In this document: one piece after another, positions 32,823 to 43,258 of the stretch
How the letters are laid out: each line of letters begins with the position of its first letter
Position numbering within the stretch: the stretch's first letter is position 1
Assembly: GCF_040833965.1 (NCBI RefSeq)
Contig: NZ_CP162142.1
Location: 2,381,001 to 2,445,000 of the forward strand
DNA: 64,000 bases
DNA from: Leptospira sp. WS39.C2
GTDB lineage: Bacteria; Spirochaetota; Leptospiria; Leptospirales; Leptospiraceae
Reading direction: 5' to 3'
The notes under the pieces: model-generated
The model's database searches: none
Seen by the model: only the letters and a program-made list of their open reading frames with translations
What the model was told of the DNA's origin: nothing
Program-made: the position numbers and the translations under genes

Positions 32823-33503
32823 ATGGAACTCCATTACATAAAAGAAAAACTAACTAGTGAAAATTTCAACAGATCTGTCTCAGAAAATATTGAAGAATGG
32901 ATGATAGGTTTTAAACAAAATGAAACCGACAAAAAAAACATTCATTTATGGTTTGATTCCATCATCCACCAATTTATCGATATATTAGCTGATGTTGAGA
33001 TTAAAGAGGAACTGAGTGTTCTAATTTTTTCAAAATATGTAGAATTAAAATGTTATTGGAAACAACTGAATACACAAATCCAATACCAAAATTTTAATAC
33101 AGGAGAAGCAAACCCAAAATTAATCATCAAAGCATCCCTAACTACTTACATCTTGATAGCATTGGAACCACTCATTCATGATGAAGATTTAAATGAAATC
33201 CAAGAATTTTTAACAAAACCAATTCGTGAATTAATGATAGAAGAGACCACACAAGAAAACCACCAAGTTTCTGTTGAAGACTCTCAAACTTATCTTTTGG
33301 AACAACAGTTGGAAGCATTGTATTACGACAAAGAAAAACTTTTCCAACACCTACAATGTACTGATATACATGAAACAATATTTCTTATCCAAAATATGAG
33401 AGAACAAGTAAAATCCCTGCAAACAGAAATGGATAATTCCGTCATTTTGGACGGAACAATTCGATTTACTGGAAAACGTAAAATCAGAATCCAAAAAATC
33501 TAA
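32823..33503 (+). CDS. Hypothetical helical protein with C-terminal coiled coil
   Basis: 226 residues, all helical. The N-terminal ~140 residues are compatible with a sensor-globin-like bundle (HLWFDSIIHQFIDILADV...), but no heme ligand can be named with confidence. The C-terminal segment LEQQLEALYYDKEKLFQHLQCTDIHETIFLIQN resembles the preceding small protein. It lies 8 bp downstream, third gene of the putative chemotaxis operon. Confidence 0.62.
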   Translation: MELHYIKEKLTSENFNRSVSENIEEWMIGFKQNETDKKNIHLWFDSIIHQFIDILADVEIKEELSVLIFSKYVELKCYWKQLNTQIQYQNFNTGEANPKLIIKASLTTYILIALEPLIHDEDLNEIQEFLTKPIRELMIEETTQENHQVSVEDSQTYLLEQQLEALYYDKEKLFQHLQCTDIHETIFLIQNMREQVKSLQTEMDNSVILDGTIRFTGKRKIRIQKI

Positions 33504-33549
33504 TGCCAAAGTGAGTTGCTTGCCCAAATATTCGTAAAAATCTGGTTTT

Positions 33550-35070
33550 ATGGACATCGATTCTTTACTTCGTGAATTAAAATCTCTTTTAGATTCACCG
33601 AAAGATCTCGTCACAATACCAGAAGAAAAACGCCTAGAACTTCTCATCCTATGCGGAAAAATTTCGAGACCTGATCGAAATGAAGTTCGAAGAAGAAACC
33701 GAACAGTCCGCGTTGAAAAAAAACAAGTTTTAAAAGCACAAGAAAAGCAGAAGACTTCATTAACTGGCATTAGACGAGCGAGAGAATCGACGGTCTTCAA
33801 AGCTCCTCTACAAATTTCAAATCAAGCAGGTTGGTCTTGGGAAAATGCAACAGAATTGTCCCAACCAAAACCTTGTTATATATGTAAAACTCCCTTTACC
33901 AAACTTCATTTTTTTTATGATTCAATGTGTCCTAATTGTGCGGAACTAAATTATTCCAAAAGATACCAAACAGCAGATCTACGGGGAAGTGTTGCTGTGA
34001 TCACTGGGTCACGTTTGAAAATTGGTTATCAAACAACACTTTTGTTATTAAGGTCAGGAGTAAGAGTCATTGCTACTACTCGATTTCCAATCGATTCAGC
34101 CATCCGTTTTTCTAAAGAATCGGATTTTCACTTATGGAAAGACAGATTACAAATATTCGGATTGGATTTACGCCACACACCTAGTGTTGAAATATTCTGT
34201 AAATTTTTAGAAAATCACTTAGAAAGATTGGATATTCTCATCAATAATGCAGCGCAAACGGTAAGAAGGCCACCAGGATTTTATTCCCACCTATTAGAAA
34301 TAGAAAATACACCGATTAAAGATTTATCAGAAGAAGTTCAGAAATTATTAAGTTTTTACCAACATTGTAAAAATGAATTGGATTCCTACCGTTCTGATTC
34401 TGAAATGAAAGACACTGCGACTGCTCTTGCAGTCAGTTGGAACCATAAAACTCCTGGAGTAGGAATTCGTTCTTCGGCCGCACTCTCACAAATTCCTTAT
34501 TCACATGATAATTCACAAGAATTGGAAGCTGTTTTTCCTGAAGGAAAATTAGATGCAGATTTACAACAAGTGGACCTTCGTAAAACAAATAGTTGGCGAT
34601 TGAAATTAGGTGAAATTAATACTTCCGAAATGTTAGAGGTACAACTTGTCAATGCGGTAGCTCCTTTTGTATTGTGTAATCGATTGGTAGGTATTATGCG
34701 AAAGGATAATACAGGAAAAAAGCATATTATCAATGTTTCCGCAATGGAAGGCAAGTTCCATCGATTCAAAAAAGAAGACAGACACCCTCATACGAATATG
34801 GCAAAAGCAGCTCTCAATATGATGACTCATACTTCAGCAGAAGACTTCGCCAAAGATGGAATTTTTATGAATGCCGTTGATACTGGTTGGGTTACCGATG
34901 AAGATCCCATTGAACTTGCAAAACGTAAACAGGAATTACATGATTTCCAACCACCCCTAGATATTGTGGATGGTGCAGCAAGGGTGGTTGATCCATTGTT
35001 TGATGGAGTGAATACTGGCAAACATTGGATCGGTAAATTCTTAAAAGACTATTTCCCGATTGATTGGTAA
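33550..35070 (+). CDS. Short-chain dehydrogenase with N-terminal zinc ribbon
   Basis: 506 residues, much longer than a normal SDR (~250). Residues ~115-140 carry two CxxC pairs (CYICKTPF...CPNC), a likely zinc ribbon. A Rossmann fold begins at ~145 ([25 protein letters not shown], with TGSRLKIG in place of TGxxxGIG), NNAAQ at ~233. The active-site segment reads [12 protein letters not shown] with a later [12 protein letters not shown], so the usual YxxxK tyrosine is replaced by TNMAK. Substrate unknown. Confidence 0.8.
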   Translation: MDIDSLLRELKSLLDSPKDLVTIPEEKRLELLILCGKISRPDRNEVRRRNRTVRVEKKQVLKAQEKQKTSLTGIRRARESTVFKAPLQISNQAGWSWENATELSQPKPCYICKTPFTKLHFFYDSMCPNCAELNYSKRYQTADLRGSVAVITGSRLKIGYQTTLLLLRSGVRVIATTRFPIDSAIRFSKESDFHLWKDRLQIFGLDLRHTPSVEIFCKFLENHLERLDILINNAAQTVRRPPGFYSHLLEIENTPIKDLSEEVQKLLSFYQHCKNELDSYRSDSEMKDTATALAVSWNHKTPGVGIRSSAALSQIPYSHDNSQELEAVFPEGKLDADLQQVDLRKTNSWRLKLGEINTSEMLEVQLVNAVAPFVLCNRLVGIMRKDNTGKKHIINVSAMEGKFHRFKKEDRHPHTNMAKAALNMMTHTSAEDFAKDGIFMNAVDTGWVTDEDPIELAKRKQELHDFQPPLDIVDGAARVVDPLFDGVNTGKHWIGKFLKDYFPIDW

Positions 35071-35256
35071 TTTTTAAATTTGGTTGGTTTTTTATTTTTT
35101 ACTTCAATTTCACATCGAAAACCGAAAACTTAACGGCTCCCAAAATACCTTTAAATCCACTTCATTTAAAAAAGAACAAGTTCTTCTCGTAAGCCTTAAT
35201 AATACCAAAAACCAATTTTTTTCAAATTCTTTTTCTAATTCTCCTGAATTTACACA

Positions 35257-35285
35257 TTGACTGACTAGTCAGTATCTTTGTTTAT
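35257..35285 (+). promoter_or_regulatory. Palindrome and promoter of glycosylation operon
   Basis: TTGACT at 35257 as -35 overlaps the perfect palindrome ACTGACTAGTCAGT (35260-35273), whose core TGAC-TA-GTCA matches the form of the second palindrome at 37237 (TGAC-CG-GTCA). A TetR-like operator is a reasonable reading. Confidence 0.5.
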
Positions 35286-35302
35286 GGAAATTAGTAGGAT
35301 TT

Positions 35303-36910
35303 ATGATTTACCCTTTGGCACTTATACTACTGTTCATTTTTGGAGTATTACTCGGATCGCCTGATGCTCCTTTCCCCCAAGGGGATGAAATCATGCACAT
35401 TCGTTCGGTCCGAGAGAGTTTGGAACTTGGAAGCATTGTAATCCCAAGTTTGTCTGGCCTACCCAATCCATATAAACCCCCTCTTCTTTTTTGGATGGGA
35501 ATGTCAATGGACTCAATATTTGGGATCAGTTATTTTTCCGAACGACTCGTTTCAACACTCTTTGGTATTGGCACATTGATTTTACTTTTCCAGTTATCAT
35601 TTCGCATCAGTAAATCAAAGTCAGAAGCATTCCTTACTACAATCCTCTTTGGATTTTCATTTTTATCATTGAAATTCTTCGGTCTATTGATGATGGAAGG
35701 GCCAATGGTATTTTTTTTACTCTTCTATTTTTATACATTTTATTTGTACAAAGTTACAAACAAAAACCAATATTTAATCTTAGGGAGTTTGGTTTCTGGC
35801 ATTGGGTATTTACTCAAAGGACCAATTTTACACGTTTATATTCTTTTATTCCTCGTTAGTTATTTTTATGTGAAAGTCATTCGCTTTCGAAAAGGAAAAA
35901 TTTCTTTTCAATGGAAACAAATTTGGAAAGAAAAAGTAATCCTGCTTACCTATTCACTTACATTCATTCTACCAATTGCCTGGATTTTATTTTTGTATTT
36001 TCAAGTTCCTTCTGGGAAGGACCTCTTGCGATTTTTCTTTATCACTGAGAATGTTGGGAAATTTTATTCAACAAACCAATCAGGATTAAGGATTTGGTTT
36101 GGATGGCTTTTGTATACCATTCCATTTACAATACCATTTTTACAATTGATATGGAATTCACTTAGGAAACAAAAACAAAATAAGAACCAAATTTACATTA
36201 TGGTCTTTTTGGTATTTTTTCTTTTGGTTACGGTTCTTCACTTACTTCCAAATAGAAAGGATCCTTATTATGTAACGCCATTCATTAGTTTTCTATTTTT
36301 ACTCCCAGCATTACAAAATGTTACTTGGCGTTCAATTCTCATTACAAAAACAAATTTATATGCCATTTTATTGGTTTATATCCTTTTGTTAATGGCATCA
36401 ATTATCTTAAGACTACATTTTCTGTTTTTATTTACTATTCTTGCGATACTTTTGTTAGTGGGTGCTTTATATTTTTCCCAAAACAAAGAACGTCAGTGGC
36501 ATATCATTGTTTACACTCAAGTGTTAATTCTTCCAATGATTGTATTCTTTTTACTTAAACCAATGGCTGATCCTGAGATAGGAGAAGTAACAAAACAGGC
36601 AGAACAGGAAACCATTTGTGTTGTCGCGGAAAACCCGTGGACAGCCATGGATGTCCAAAATAAATTAAAAAGGGCACAAGTGCAATTTGCTCTCCCTCTT
36701 ACCATAAACGAGAATTGTTCCAAATCAAACTATCTCATCAGTTTTGTTCCCGCTGAAATTCCAAGTGAATTCCAAAAGATAAGTTCATGGTACCAATGGA
36801 AACAACACCTTCAGTTGAATTCTAAATCACTAGTGAGATCAATTTTAAGAATGGAAAAACAGAAATTCCAAACTGAGATAATTTTATGGAAAAGAGGAGA
36901 ATCAATATGA
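35303..36910 (+). CDS. ArnT/PMT-like membrane glycosyltransferase
   Basis: 535 residues, about ten to twelve transmembrane helices and the glycosyltransferase 39/83 signature in the first loop: PFPQGDEIMHIRSVRESLELGSIVIPSL...YKPPLLFWMG, where DE are the catalytic acidic residues. These enzymes transfer sugars from polyprenyl phosphates to lipids or proteins in the periplasm. The GT2 gene two positions downstream probably makes the polyprenyl-linked donor. Confidence 0.86.
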   Translation: MIYPLALILLFIFGVLLGSPDAPFPQGDEIMHIRSVRESLELGSIVIPSLSGLPNPYKPPLLFWMGMSMDSIFGISYFSERLVSTLFGIGTLILLFQLSFRISKSKSEAFLTTILFGFSFLSLKFFGLLMMEGPMVFFLLFYFYTFYLYKVTNKNQYLILGSLVSGIGYLLKGPILHVYILLFLVSYFYVKVIRFRKGKISFQWKQIWKEKVILLTYSLTFILPIAWILFLYFQVPSGKDLLRFFFITENVGKFYSTNQSGLRIWFGWLLYTIPFTIPFLQLIWNSLRKQKQNKNQIYIMVFLVFFLLVTVLHLLPNRKDPYYVTPFISFLFLLPALQNVTWRSILITKTNLYAILLVYILLLMASIILRLHFLFLFTILAILLLVGALYFSQNKERQWHIIVYTQVLILPMIVFFLLKPMADPEIGEVTKQAEQETICVVAENPWTAMDVQNKLKRAQVQFALPLTINENCSKSNYLISFVPAEIPSEFQKISSWYQWKQHLQLNSKSLVRSILRMEKQKFQTEIILWKRGESI

Positions 36911-37221
36911 AAAAATATGGAATCCTTCTTTTACTTTTATTCTCTGTTACAATTTGGGACATTTCAAAAGACAATTTTCCAAAATTTGGAAAAAAAGTAA
37001 CAATAAGCGAAGCACCTCAATGCAAATATATGTGCGAAAAGATTAACAACTGTTTGAGTGAAGAACAAAAAAAACTCCAAGATCCAAAATTGGTTCAGTT
37101 TGCATGTGAAATTCTCTGCACAAAACAATATCAGTTATTTGATGGATGTTCTCAGTCAATTTTATCCTCCTGCCATGCTGGCGAAGTATGTATTAAAAAT
37201 TTAACAAAGGGGCTTTTTTAA
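36907..37221 (+). CDS. Small secreted cysteine-rich protein
   Basis: 104 residues. N-terminal hydrophobic segment (YGILLLLLFSVTIWDI), then eight cysteines with CKYMC, CEILC and CHAGEVC spacings. ATG 36907 with AGAGGAG upstream; it overlaps the stop of the glycosyltransferase (ATGA). Extracytoplasmic, disulfide-rich; function unknown. Confidence 0.72.
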   Translation: MKKYGILLLLLFSVTIWDISKDNFPKFGKKVTISEAPQCKYMCEKINNCLSEEQKKLQDPKLVQFACEILCTKQYQLFDGCSQSILSSCHAGEVCIKNLTKGLF

Positions 37222-37236
37222 TTAATAAAAAGTTGA

Positions 37237-37248
37237 ATGACCGGTCAT
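37237..37248 (+). promoter_or_regulatory. ATGACCGGTCAT palindrome at start codon
   Basis: Perfect 12-bp palindrome covering the first two bases of the GT2 start codon. It shares the half-site TGAC/GTCA with the palindrome at 35260-35273 and could be a second operator for the same repressor. Confidence 0.4.
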
Positions 37249-38005
37249 GAAAGATAAAACAAGTATTATACTACCTACATATAACGAAGCAGGAAATATT
37301 AAAAACTGCGTTGAAACAATTACAAAAACTCTGGAAAAGGATGGAATTTACTTTGAAATCATCATAGTAGATGACAATTCACCAGATGGAACTTTCGAGG
37401 TCGCAAAAGTATTAGCTGAATATGATTCAAGGATCAGACCATTTGTGAGGCTCACAGAAAAAGGATTGAGTTCTGCCGTAACATTTGGTTATGACAAGGC
37501 AGAAGGAGATAAGTTTGTTGTTGTGGATGCAGATTTCCAACATGACTACACAAAAATCCCTGATCTGATACGTCTTTTGAAAGAAAATGATATCGTAGTT
37601 GCAACAAGAAGGAGTCAAGATGGAGGTTATGGTAATTTTCCCATCTTACGTAAGTTAGCTAGTTTGTTTGCTACCAAAATTTCAGAATGGTTGTTCCCTG
37701 TAAAAATATCTGATCCAATGAGTGGCTTTTTTGGAATCAGAAAATCAGTTTATTTGGATACAAAAGACAAACTTCATCCAAGAGGTTACAAAATTCTTTT
37801 TGAAATCTTAGGTGTTGTAAAAACCGATAAAATAGCTGAAATTGGTTATACATTTGGGCTTCGCACTTGGGGACAATCCAAACTGGATTCAGGTGTAATC
37901 TTTTATTTTCTTTGGGATTTAGTTTCCATTAAGTGGTACCAATGGAGGCAATCACACCAATTCTTTTTCGGATCTAAAAGGAGAAATTCCCATATCCATC
38001 CATAA
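37247..38005 (+). CDS. Polyprenol-phosphate sugar synthase (GT2, DPM1-like)
   Basis: 252 residues, family-2 glycosyltransferase: SIILPTYNEAGNI at the N terminus, VDDNSPDGT, VVDADFQHDYTKIPDLI (the DAD/DxD-like site), SDPMSGFFGIRKSVY and GQSKLD, all typical of dolichyl/polyprenyl-phosphate mannose synthases. No C-terminal membrane anchors, as in the soluble type. Likely supplies the donor for the ArnT-like enzyme encoded upstream. Confidence 0.88.
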   Translation: MKDKTSIILPTYNEAGNIKNCVETITKTLEKDGIYFEIIIVDDNSPDGTFEVAKVLAEYDSRIRPFVRLTEKGLSSAVTFGYDKAEGDKFVVVDADFQHDYTKIPDLIRLLKENDIVVATRRSQDGGYGNFPILRKLASLFATKISEWLFPVKISDPMSGFFGIRKSVYLDTKDKLHPRGYKILFEILGVVKTDKIAEIGYTFGLRTWGQSKLDSGVIFYFLWDLVSIKWYQWRQSHQFFFGSKRRNSHIHP

Positions 38006-38125
38006 AGGAACTTGAGTGATTCTGTAAAAAAAGTAAGTTAAAAATTAAAATTTAAAATTCATTTTTCCGGTCGGAAACCTAAGGTTATTTGAATCGTTTC
38101 CGTATATCAGTGTGTGAGGGAAAAA

Positions 38126-38422
38126 ATGGTTACGAAATTCGAAACAGAAAAAAATTACCGAATAGAAACCAACCGATTGGATTTGTATTCTGCACAAGGT
38201 TTGGAAGAAGATATGACAAAACTTTTCCAACACGGAACCAGTGCCATTTACATTGACTTTTCCAATGTGGAAGAAGTATCTTCTGCAGTTCTTGGATTAC
38301 TTTTATACAAAAAGATGACATTCCAAAAAAAAGGAGTCATGTTATTTTTAACAAATGTAAAACCACAAATCCAAAAGGTATTAAAAATATTAAATCTAAG
38401 TGGCCATTTACTGCTTCGATGA
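38126..38422 (+). CDS. STAS-domain anti-sigma factor antagonist-like protein
   Basis: 98 residues with a STAS fold: AIYIDFSNVEEVSSAVLGLLLYKKMTFQKKGVMLFLTNVKPQIQKVLKILNLSG. The serine that would be phosphorylated is in VSSAVLG. ATG 38126 has GAGGG upstream; GTG 38114 is an alternative. Its 3' end overlaps the convergent GH13 gene by 15 bp. Confidence 0.85.
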   Translation: MVTKFETEKNYRIETNRLDLYSAQGLEEDMTKLFQHGTSAIYIDFSNVEEVSSAVLGLLLYKKMTFQKKGVMLFLTNVKPQIQKVLKILNLSGHLLLR

Positions 38423-40045
38423 TAATCCCATTTCTAATACCAAACCAGAATGAGGAGGTAAAAACAGTTCATTCTCTGTTTTCTCAGAACCACCAAAGGA
38501 ATATAACAATTTTCCTTTTTCTTTAAATCCAATTTGTTCTGGATTATTTCCGAAATTCAAATACACTCTGATTTTGTTTTTTTTATCACTCCGTTGAAAA
38601 CTTAAAACATTCTTTTTATCTGTGCTGATAGTTTGCAAACTTCCTACACGGATCACATCCCATTTTTTTCGAAGTAGGAACATCGTTTGGTAATGTTTCC
38701 ATAAAGAGTCAGGTTCATTTTTTTGACCACTCACGGTTTCCTCTTTTTGAATGACACCAATGGGTAACCAAGATTTTCCATTTGTGAAACCGCCATTGTT
38801 TGAATCATCCCATAACATGGGTAACCGACAATTATCTCTGTTAATATATATTCCCAAGAGATTCGATAAAAACAATGGTACAAATCGATTTAGTTTGGCA
38901 ATTGGATCTTTTCCAAAAAAATTGGAAATCCTTCCTTCTTTTCTACCAATCTCTTCTCCATAATAAACAACAGGTACACCTCTTGCCATAAACTGAAAAC
39001 AAACTAGTAATTTTGCCTTTCGAATGTCTCCACCTAACCGATCTATGTATCTCCTTTGGTCATGGTTCCCTAAAACATAAGTGGGAGTATAAGGACTTGG
39101 AAATACTTTCTCATTTTTTTCGAGAAGGTCTTTGAAAAACTTTGCGTTATAAGAAAAATGAATTAGCTCAAACTGAAAAACCAAATTGAGACCATCAACT
39201 TTTTCTCCTAAAAAAGATTTTAAAACTAAATCACTTCCACTCACCTCTCCTATCAAAAAAGGTTTTTGTTTGTATTTTGAAATATGTTTTCTAACTTCTT
39301 TTGCAAATGAAAACGATTCTGGAAGATTTAAGTTGTATTGTTTTTTTTGAAAGAACGCCTCATCATGGTTATCTGGTGTTGGGAAAAACCGAAAACTAAA
39401 AGGATTATCTAAAAAACGTTCGTCTTTGAAAATCGAATTGAAGATATCCAAACGAAATCCGTCGACTCCCTTTTTTAACCAAAAATCGAGAACGGCAAAC
39501 ATGGTTTGTTTGACCTTAGGATTTCTATAATTTAAGTCGGGTTGGAAAGACAAAAAATTGCTATAGTAATATTCCTTTGTTTGAGAATCATAATTCCAAC
39601 CAGATTTCCCGACCATTGAGATCCAATTATTCGGTGCTTTGTTTGTACCTTTTCTCCAAATATAAAAATCGCGTTTGGGATTTGTTTTGGAAGATTTGGA
39701 TTCAATAAACCATGGGTGTTTGTCGGAAGTATGGTTCATGACCATATCCAATACCACTCGCATCTTTCGTTTGTGAATTTCTTTGAAAAGACGGTCACAA
39801 TCGGCCATAGTTCCAAAACGCGGGTCTATTTTCGTATAATCAGCAATATCATAACCAAAATCTTCCCCTGGGCTCACATAAAAGGGGGAAAACCAAATGG
39901 TTTCCACACCCAAGTCTTTGATTTCGTCCAAACGACTGAGGATTCCCTGCAAATCGCCGATTCCATCACCGTTCGAATCTTGGAACGACCAAGGGTAAAT
40001 TTGATAAATTGAAGTTTGTCTCCACCATTCCATTTTGTTTTCCAT
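38408..40045 (-). CDS. GH13 alpha-glucosidase/oligo-1,6-glucosidase
   Basis: 545 residues, (beta/alpha)8 barrel of the GH13 family: WWRQTSIYQIYPWSFQDSNGDGIGDL, DMVMNHTSDKHPWF, GVDGFRLDIFN (nucleophile D), FLIGEVSG (acid/base E), YVLGNHDQRR (third D), then a beta domain. Typical for exo-acting alpha-glucosidases. Cytosolic; no signal peptide. An in-frame ATG at residue 5 is an alternative start. Confidence 0.92.
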   Translation of the reverse strand: MENKMEWWRQTSIYQIYPWSFQDSNGDGIGDLQGILSRLDEIKDLGVETIWFSPFYVSPGEDFGYDIADYTKIDPRFGTMADCDRLFKEIHKRKMRVVLDMVMNHTSDKHPWFIESKSSKTNPKRDFYIWRKGTNKAPNNWISMVGKSGWNYDSQTKEYYYSNFLSFQPDLNYRNPKVKQTMFAVLDFWLKKGVDGFRLDIFNSIFKDERFLDNPFSFRFFPTPDNHDEAFFQKKQYNLNLPESFSFAKEVRKHISKYKQKPFLIGEVSGSDLVLKSFLGEKVDGLNLVFQFELIHFSYNAKFFKDLLEKNEKVFPSPYTPTYVLGNHDQRRYIDRLGGDIRKAKLLVCFQFMARGVPVVYYGEEIGRKEGRISNFFGKDPIAKLNRFVPLFLSNLLGIYINRDNCRLPMLWDDSNNGGFTNGKSWLPIGVIQKEETVSGQKNEPDSLWKHYQTMFLLRKKWDVIRVGSLQTISTDKKNVLSFQRSDKKNKIRVYLNFGNNPEQIGFKEKGKLLYSFGGSEKTENELFLPPHSGLVLEMGLSSKQ

Positions 40046-40126
40046 GACTTTTCTAAAACTTCCTTGTTATTTCAGTTGCCTCTTACCCAAATACCGAATT
40101 TCTGTTCTTTATACAAGCAGGTGACA

Positions 40127-40888
40127 ATGGATAAAGAAAAAATCAAACTTTCCGGTTTCAATAATCTGACAAAAGTTTTGAGTTTCAACCTCTACGATTT
40201 TTGCATCACACTCGATGACGAACAAAAAGGTAGATACGTAAGTTATATCCATGATAAATACAATGCGAGCAAAATTACAGAAATTTCAAAAGAGATCGTA
40301 AAACGCATTGATGCCAATATCTTATCTGTTTCAGCACAGGATTATGATCCTGTAGGTGCTTCTGCTATGGTTCTCATGAGCGATGTGAAAGGTGGAGGTA
40401 ATCCCATCCCTTCGGCACAGGTGAGTATGCATTTGGACAAATCACACATCACAGTGCACACTTACCCGGATGCGGCAGATCCAGATGGAATCTGTTCCTT
40501 CCGCGTTGACATTGATATTTCTACTTGTGGGGAAATCATTCCACTTGACTCTATTAACTTTTTATTCGAAGCCTTTGAATGTGACGTCGTTTATATCGAT
40601 TATGTGGTCAGGGGTTACACAAGATTAGCCGATGGAAGGAAAATATATAACGACCATCATTTTAATTCGATCTTAGATTTTATCAAACCAGAAATCAAAA
40701 GAAATTACACTTTTTTGTCCGACATCAATATGCCCCAAGATAACACTTGGCAAACGAAATTGATGATTAAGGAACTTGGTCCAGAAAATTACCTTTTGAA
40801 TCCCGAAGATATTTCACACCCCGATGTCCCAAACAAAATGAAACTACTTAGAGAGGAAATGAAAGAAGTATATCATATGATCCACTAA
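40127..40888 (+). CDS. speD: S-adenosylmethionine decarboxylase, Escherichia coli type
   Basis: 253 residues. The self-cleavage site is in HLDKSHITVHTYPD, where the serine becomes the pyruvoyl group, followed by GICSFRVDIDISTCGEIIPLDSINFL and DYVVRGYTR, as in the longer gamma-proteobacterial SpeD class. Makes the aminopropyl donor for spermidine. ATG 40127 (GGTGA upstream); the frame opens earlier at 40016 without support. Confidence 0.94.
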   Translation: MDKEKIKLSGFNNLTKVLSFNLYDFCITLDDEQKGRYVSYIHDKYNASKITEISKEIVKRIDANILSVSAQDYDPVGASAMVLMSDVKGGGNPIPSAQVSMHLDKSHITVHTYPDAADPDGICSFRVDIDISTCGEIIPLDSINFLFEAFECDVVYIDYVVRGYTRLADGRKIYNDHHFNSILDFIKPEIKRNYTFLSDINMPQDNTWQTKLMIKELGPENYLLNPEDISHPDVPNKMKLLREEMKEVYHMIH

Positions 40889-40900
40889 AGGATCATTTTG
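40877..40900. terminator. Hairpin between convergent speD and SCO genes
   Basis: ATGATCC-ACTAAA-GGATCAT followed by TTTTGG. It overlaps the speD stop and lies at the end of the SCO gene. Weak GC content, so only a possible terminator. Confidence 0.4.
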
Positions 40901-41462
40901 GTTGTGAACTGATCTCTTTTTGGATTTTTGCCCAATCAGATTTTTCCAATTTTGGAAGTGCATAGATTTCTTTTCGATTAGGTGGGATGAGAAAAAATTG
41001 AGTCCCATGTTCATCTCTTTGTTTCAAAACCTCATGTTCCGGCAAATAAGCTCCAAGTCTACGGTAGGTTTGGACTTCATCATTTGTATTCGGCCGTAAG
41101 GCCTCAATAGAAAGAGAAGTTTGGTAGTATTGCAAATAATTTTGAATGTCCTCTTCTTTTTCATTTGCATCTGTTACCAAAAAGTAAAAATTAAAATTGG
41201 TTTCTTTAAAGCGGATTCGGAATTGCCGAAGAGCTTCCAAAGCTAGAGGGCATTTTTTTCCGCAACCAACTAACCCAGGATATATGACGATCCAATTTTC
41301 TTTGGGCACATTTTCAAACTTTGACTGACAAAATTCACAACTGATTTTGCGGTAATTACTTGATACAAAGTGGACAAATCCACTTAGACCAAAACAGAAA
41401 AAGAAAACAAATGTCCATAATAGAATTTGTTTCCAACGATTAACCTCTGTTTTCATGATCAA
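40893..41462 (-). CDS. SCO1/SenC-like thioredoxin-fold protein
   Basis: 189 residues. One N-terminal membrane helix ([21 protein letters not shown]), then a thioredoxin-like domain with [19 protein letters not shown], the CxxxC copper/redox motif of SCO proteins, and [16 protein letters not shown] conserved SCO-type histidine may be in PEHEVL. SCO proteins help assemble the CuA centre of cytochrome oxidase. It overlaps the upstream MCP gene by 23 bp. Confidence 0.8.
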   Translation of the reverse strand: MIMKTEVNRWKQILLWTFVFFFCFGLSGFVHFVSSNYRKISCEFCQSKFENVPKENWIVIYPGLVGCGKKCPLALEALRQFRIRFKETNFNFYFLVTDANEKEEDIQNYLQYYQTSLSIEALRPNTNDEVQTYRRLGAYLPEHEVLKQRDEHGTQFFLIPPNRKEIYALPKLEKSDWAKIQKEISSQPK

Positions 41463-42984
41463 TCATCGCAGATAATGTTTCGACCGATTCTTTTAAATTT
41501 TCAAAAATCACATTCCCTTTATCAATGAAGGAAATCATTTCAGAACTTGTATTCAAATTAGTTTGTGTTTTTAAATTTAAATCCATAATCGAATCTGAAA
41601 TTTCAACCATACTACTAGATTGTTCTTTACTTGAAACTTGCATTTCTTGTGCAATCTGATCTAAGGTTGTGAGAGCATCTTCTTGTTTTTCAAAAGCAGA
41701 AAGAGTTCCTGAAATTTTTTCCGTTAATTCACCCATTCCTACTTCAGATGATAAAATTGATTTCACAAATCCTTGAACGGTTTGGTTGATCTGATTGGAT
41801 TGTTTAAAACTCACTTGGATTGCAGATTTTATTTTTCCAGAAATCGTTGAAATGTTTTTTGTTGCTTCCGCAGTCGAATCCGCAAGTTTTGAAATCTCCG
41901 ATGCGACAACGGCAAAACCTCTACCTGCATCCCCTGCCCTCGCCGCTTCAATTGAAGCATTTAACGAAAGTAAGTTTACCTTTTCTGCAATATCTGAAAT
42001 TAAATCTAATATCTCTTCCATTTTTTCCGAATCATCTACAGCCACTTCCATAGATTGGTACAAAGTTGAAAATTCGGACTCAGTTCGTTTCACATTTTCT
42101 GCAGATTCTTGGATTTTTGACCGCATCACTTCCAAAGATTTAACGAACCCTTCGTTCATATTAAATAAGTTTCGATTCAGTTCCTCTACAGTTTTCACTT
42201 CTTTAATTTGTCGATTGGATCCTTCCAATATCAATTGACTGGAAGCCGTGGTTTCCTCGGTCGCAGCAGAAATTGCCTCGATGGACGAAGATTGGTTTTG
42301 GAAGGAAGACTCAAATTTTCGAACTGCAGTGGTAATTTGATTTGAGTTTTCAATATATAATTTTGTTCCGTGTGATACTTCGTCAATCGCAGCTGTCACA
42401 CCTGCCATCACAGTTTCTAAATTGGTTTGAGTTTCAATTTGAAGTCTTAAGTCAAGAACTGATAAGTAAGAAAAGTAAATTAAAATTCCAGTTTCCATTA
42501 CAACAAATAAAGCATGTGTGATTACAATTTCTAATCCAGTTCCATAACTATAAACAATTACCTTTGTATCAAGAAACACTACTCCGAATTCTTGTAAATA
42601 ATTTCCAACTAAGTGGTGTATAGCGATCGTTAATGCTGCAACCAGTAACACACGCCAATCATCATAAACAAACAAAATAGCAAGTGCACTGAAAACATGA
42701 AAATGCATTTCAATTCGTCCAAATTGTGCTTGGATGAGAAGAGCACTAAAAAACATGAGAGCTGCTCCATTCCAAGCCCTTAAGAAAAAACTTCCACGAA
42801 AGAACCGATAAAACAGAAAGGAAAGTGATGAAATGATTACTGCTGATGTTGTCACAACGAGTGTTGCGCCGTAACCAAGGGAAAGTAAAAAAACAAGGGG
42901 AATGTGAGCAAAAATCGCCCAAACAAAAAATGTATCAACTTTTTTTTGGCGTTCCAATAGAACCGCTGCCAATCTTAAATCCAT
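41440..42984 (-). CDS. Membrane chemoreceptor (MCP)
   Basis: 514 residues. Five to six membrane helices in the first ~180 residues, including a His-rich part ([23 protein letters not shown] and [12 protein letters not shown]) known from a class of bacterial chemoreceptors. A signalling coiled coil follows with the hairpin tip [35 protein letters not shown]. No large periplasmic domain, so it senses within or near the membrane. The histidines could bind a metal or cofactor (inference). Confidence 0.88.
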   Translation of the reverse strand: MDLRLAAVLLERQKKVDTFFVWAIFAHIPLVFLLSLGYGATLVVTTSAVIISSLSFLFYRFFRGSFFLRAWNGAALMFFSALLIQAQFGRIEMHFHVFSALAILFVYDDWRVLLVAALTIAIHHLVGNYLQEFGVVFLDTKVIVYSYGTGLEIVITHALFVVMETGILIYFSYLSVLDLRLQIETQTNLETVMAGVTAAIDEVSHGTKLYIENSNQITTAVRKFESSFQNQSSSIEAISAATEETTASSQLILEGSNRQIKEVKTVEELNRNLFNMNEGFVKSLEVMRSKIQESAENVKRTESEFSTLYQSMEVAVDDSEKMEEILDLISDIAEKVNLLSLNASIEAARAGDAGRGFAVVASEISKLADSTAEATKNISTISGKIKSAIQVSFKQSNQINQTVQGFVKSILSSEVGMGELTEKISGTLSAFEKQEDALTTLDQIAQEMQVSSKEQSSSMVEISDSIMDLNLKTQTNLNTSSEMISFIDKGNVIFENLKESVETLSAMIDHENRG

Positions 42985-43258
42985 GACCTATTAGACGAAT
43001 GATATGATGAAATACCAGTCAATAAATGTTAGACTCTAAAATGTTAATAGAATTATTTCAAATGATTATATTCTACTTTCGTGTAAGTCCGCATTTAACA
43101 ACTGCTTTGATGCGTTTTTGCTCTAAATGCTATATTTACCAACTAGAAAAATAGTCTAAATTTACTGCTTATTTCTTTCAATTTCTAGTTTTCTACTCAA
43201 CTTTCTCTCTTGCTCTTTGGAAATTCTCTTATAAACTTGTGTCTTAGCAGGTACATTT

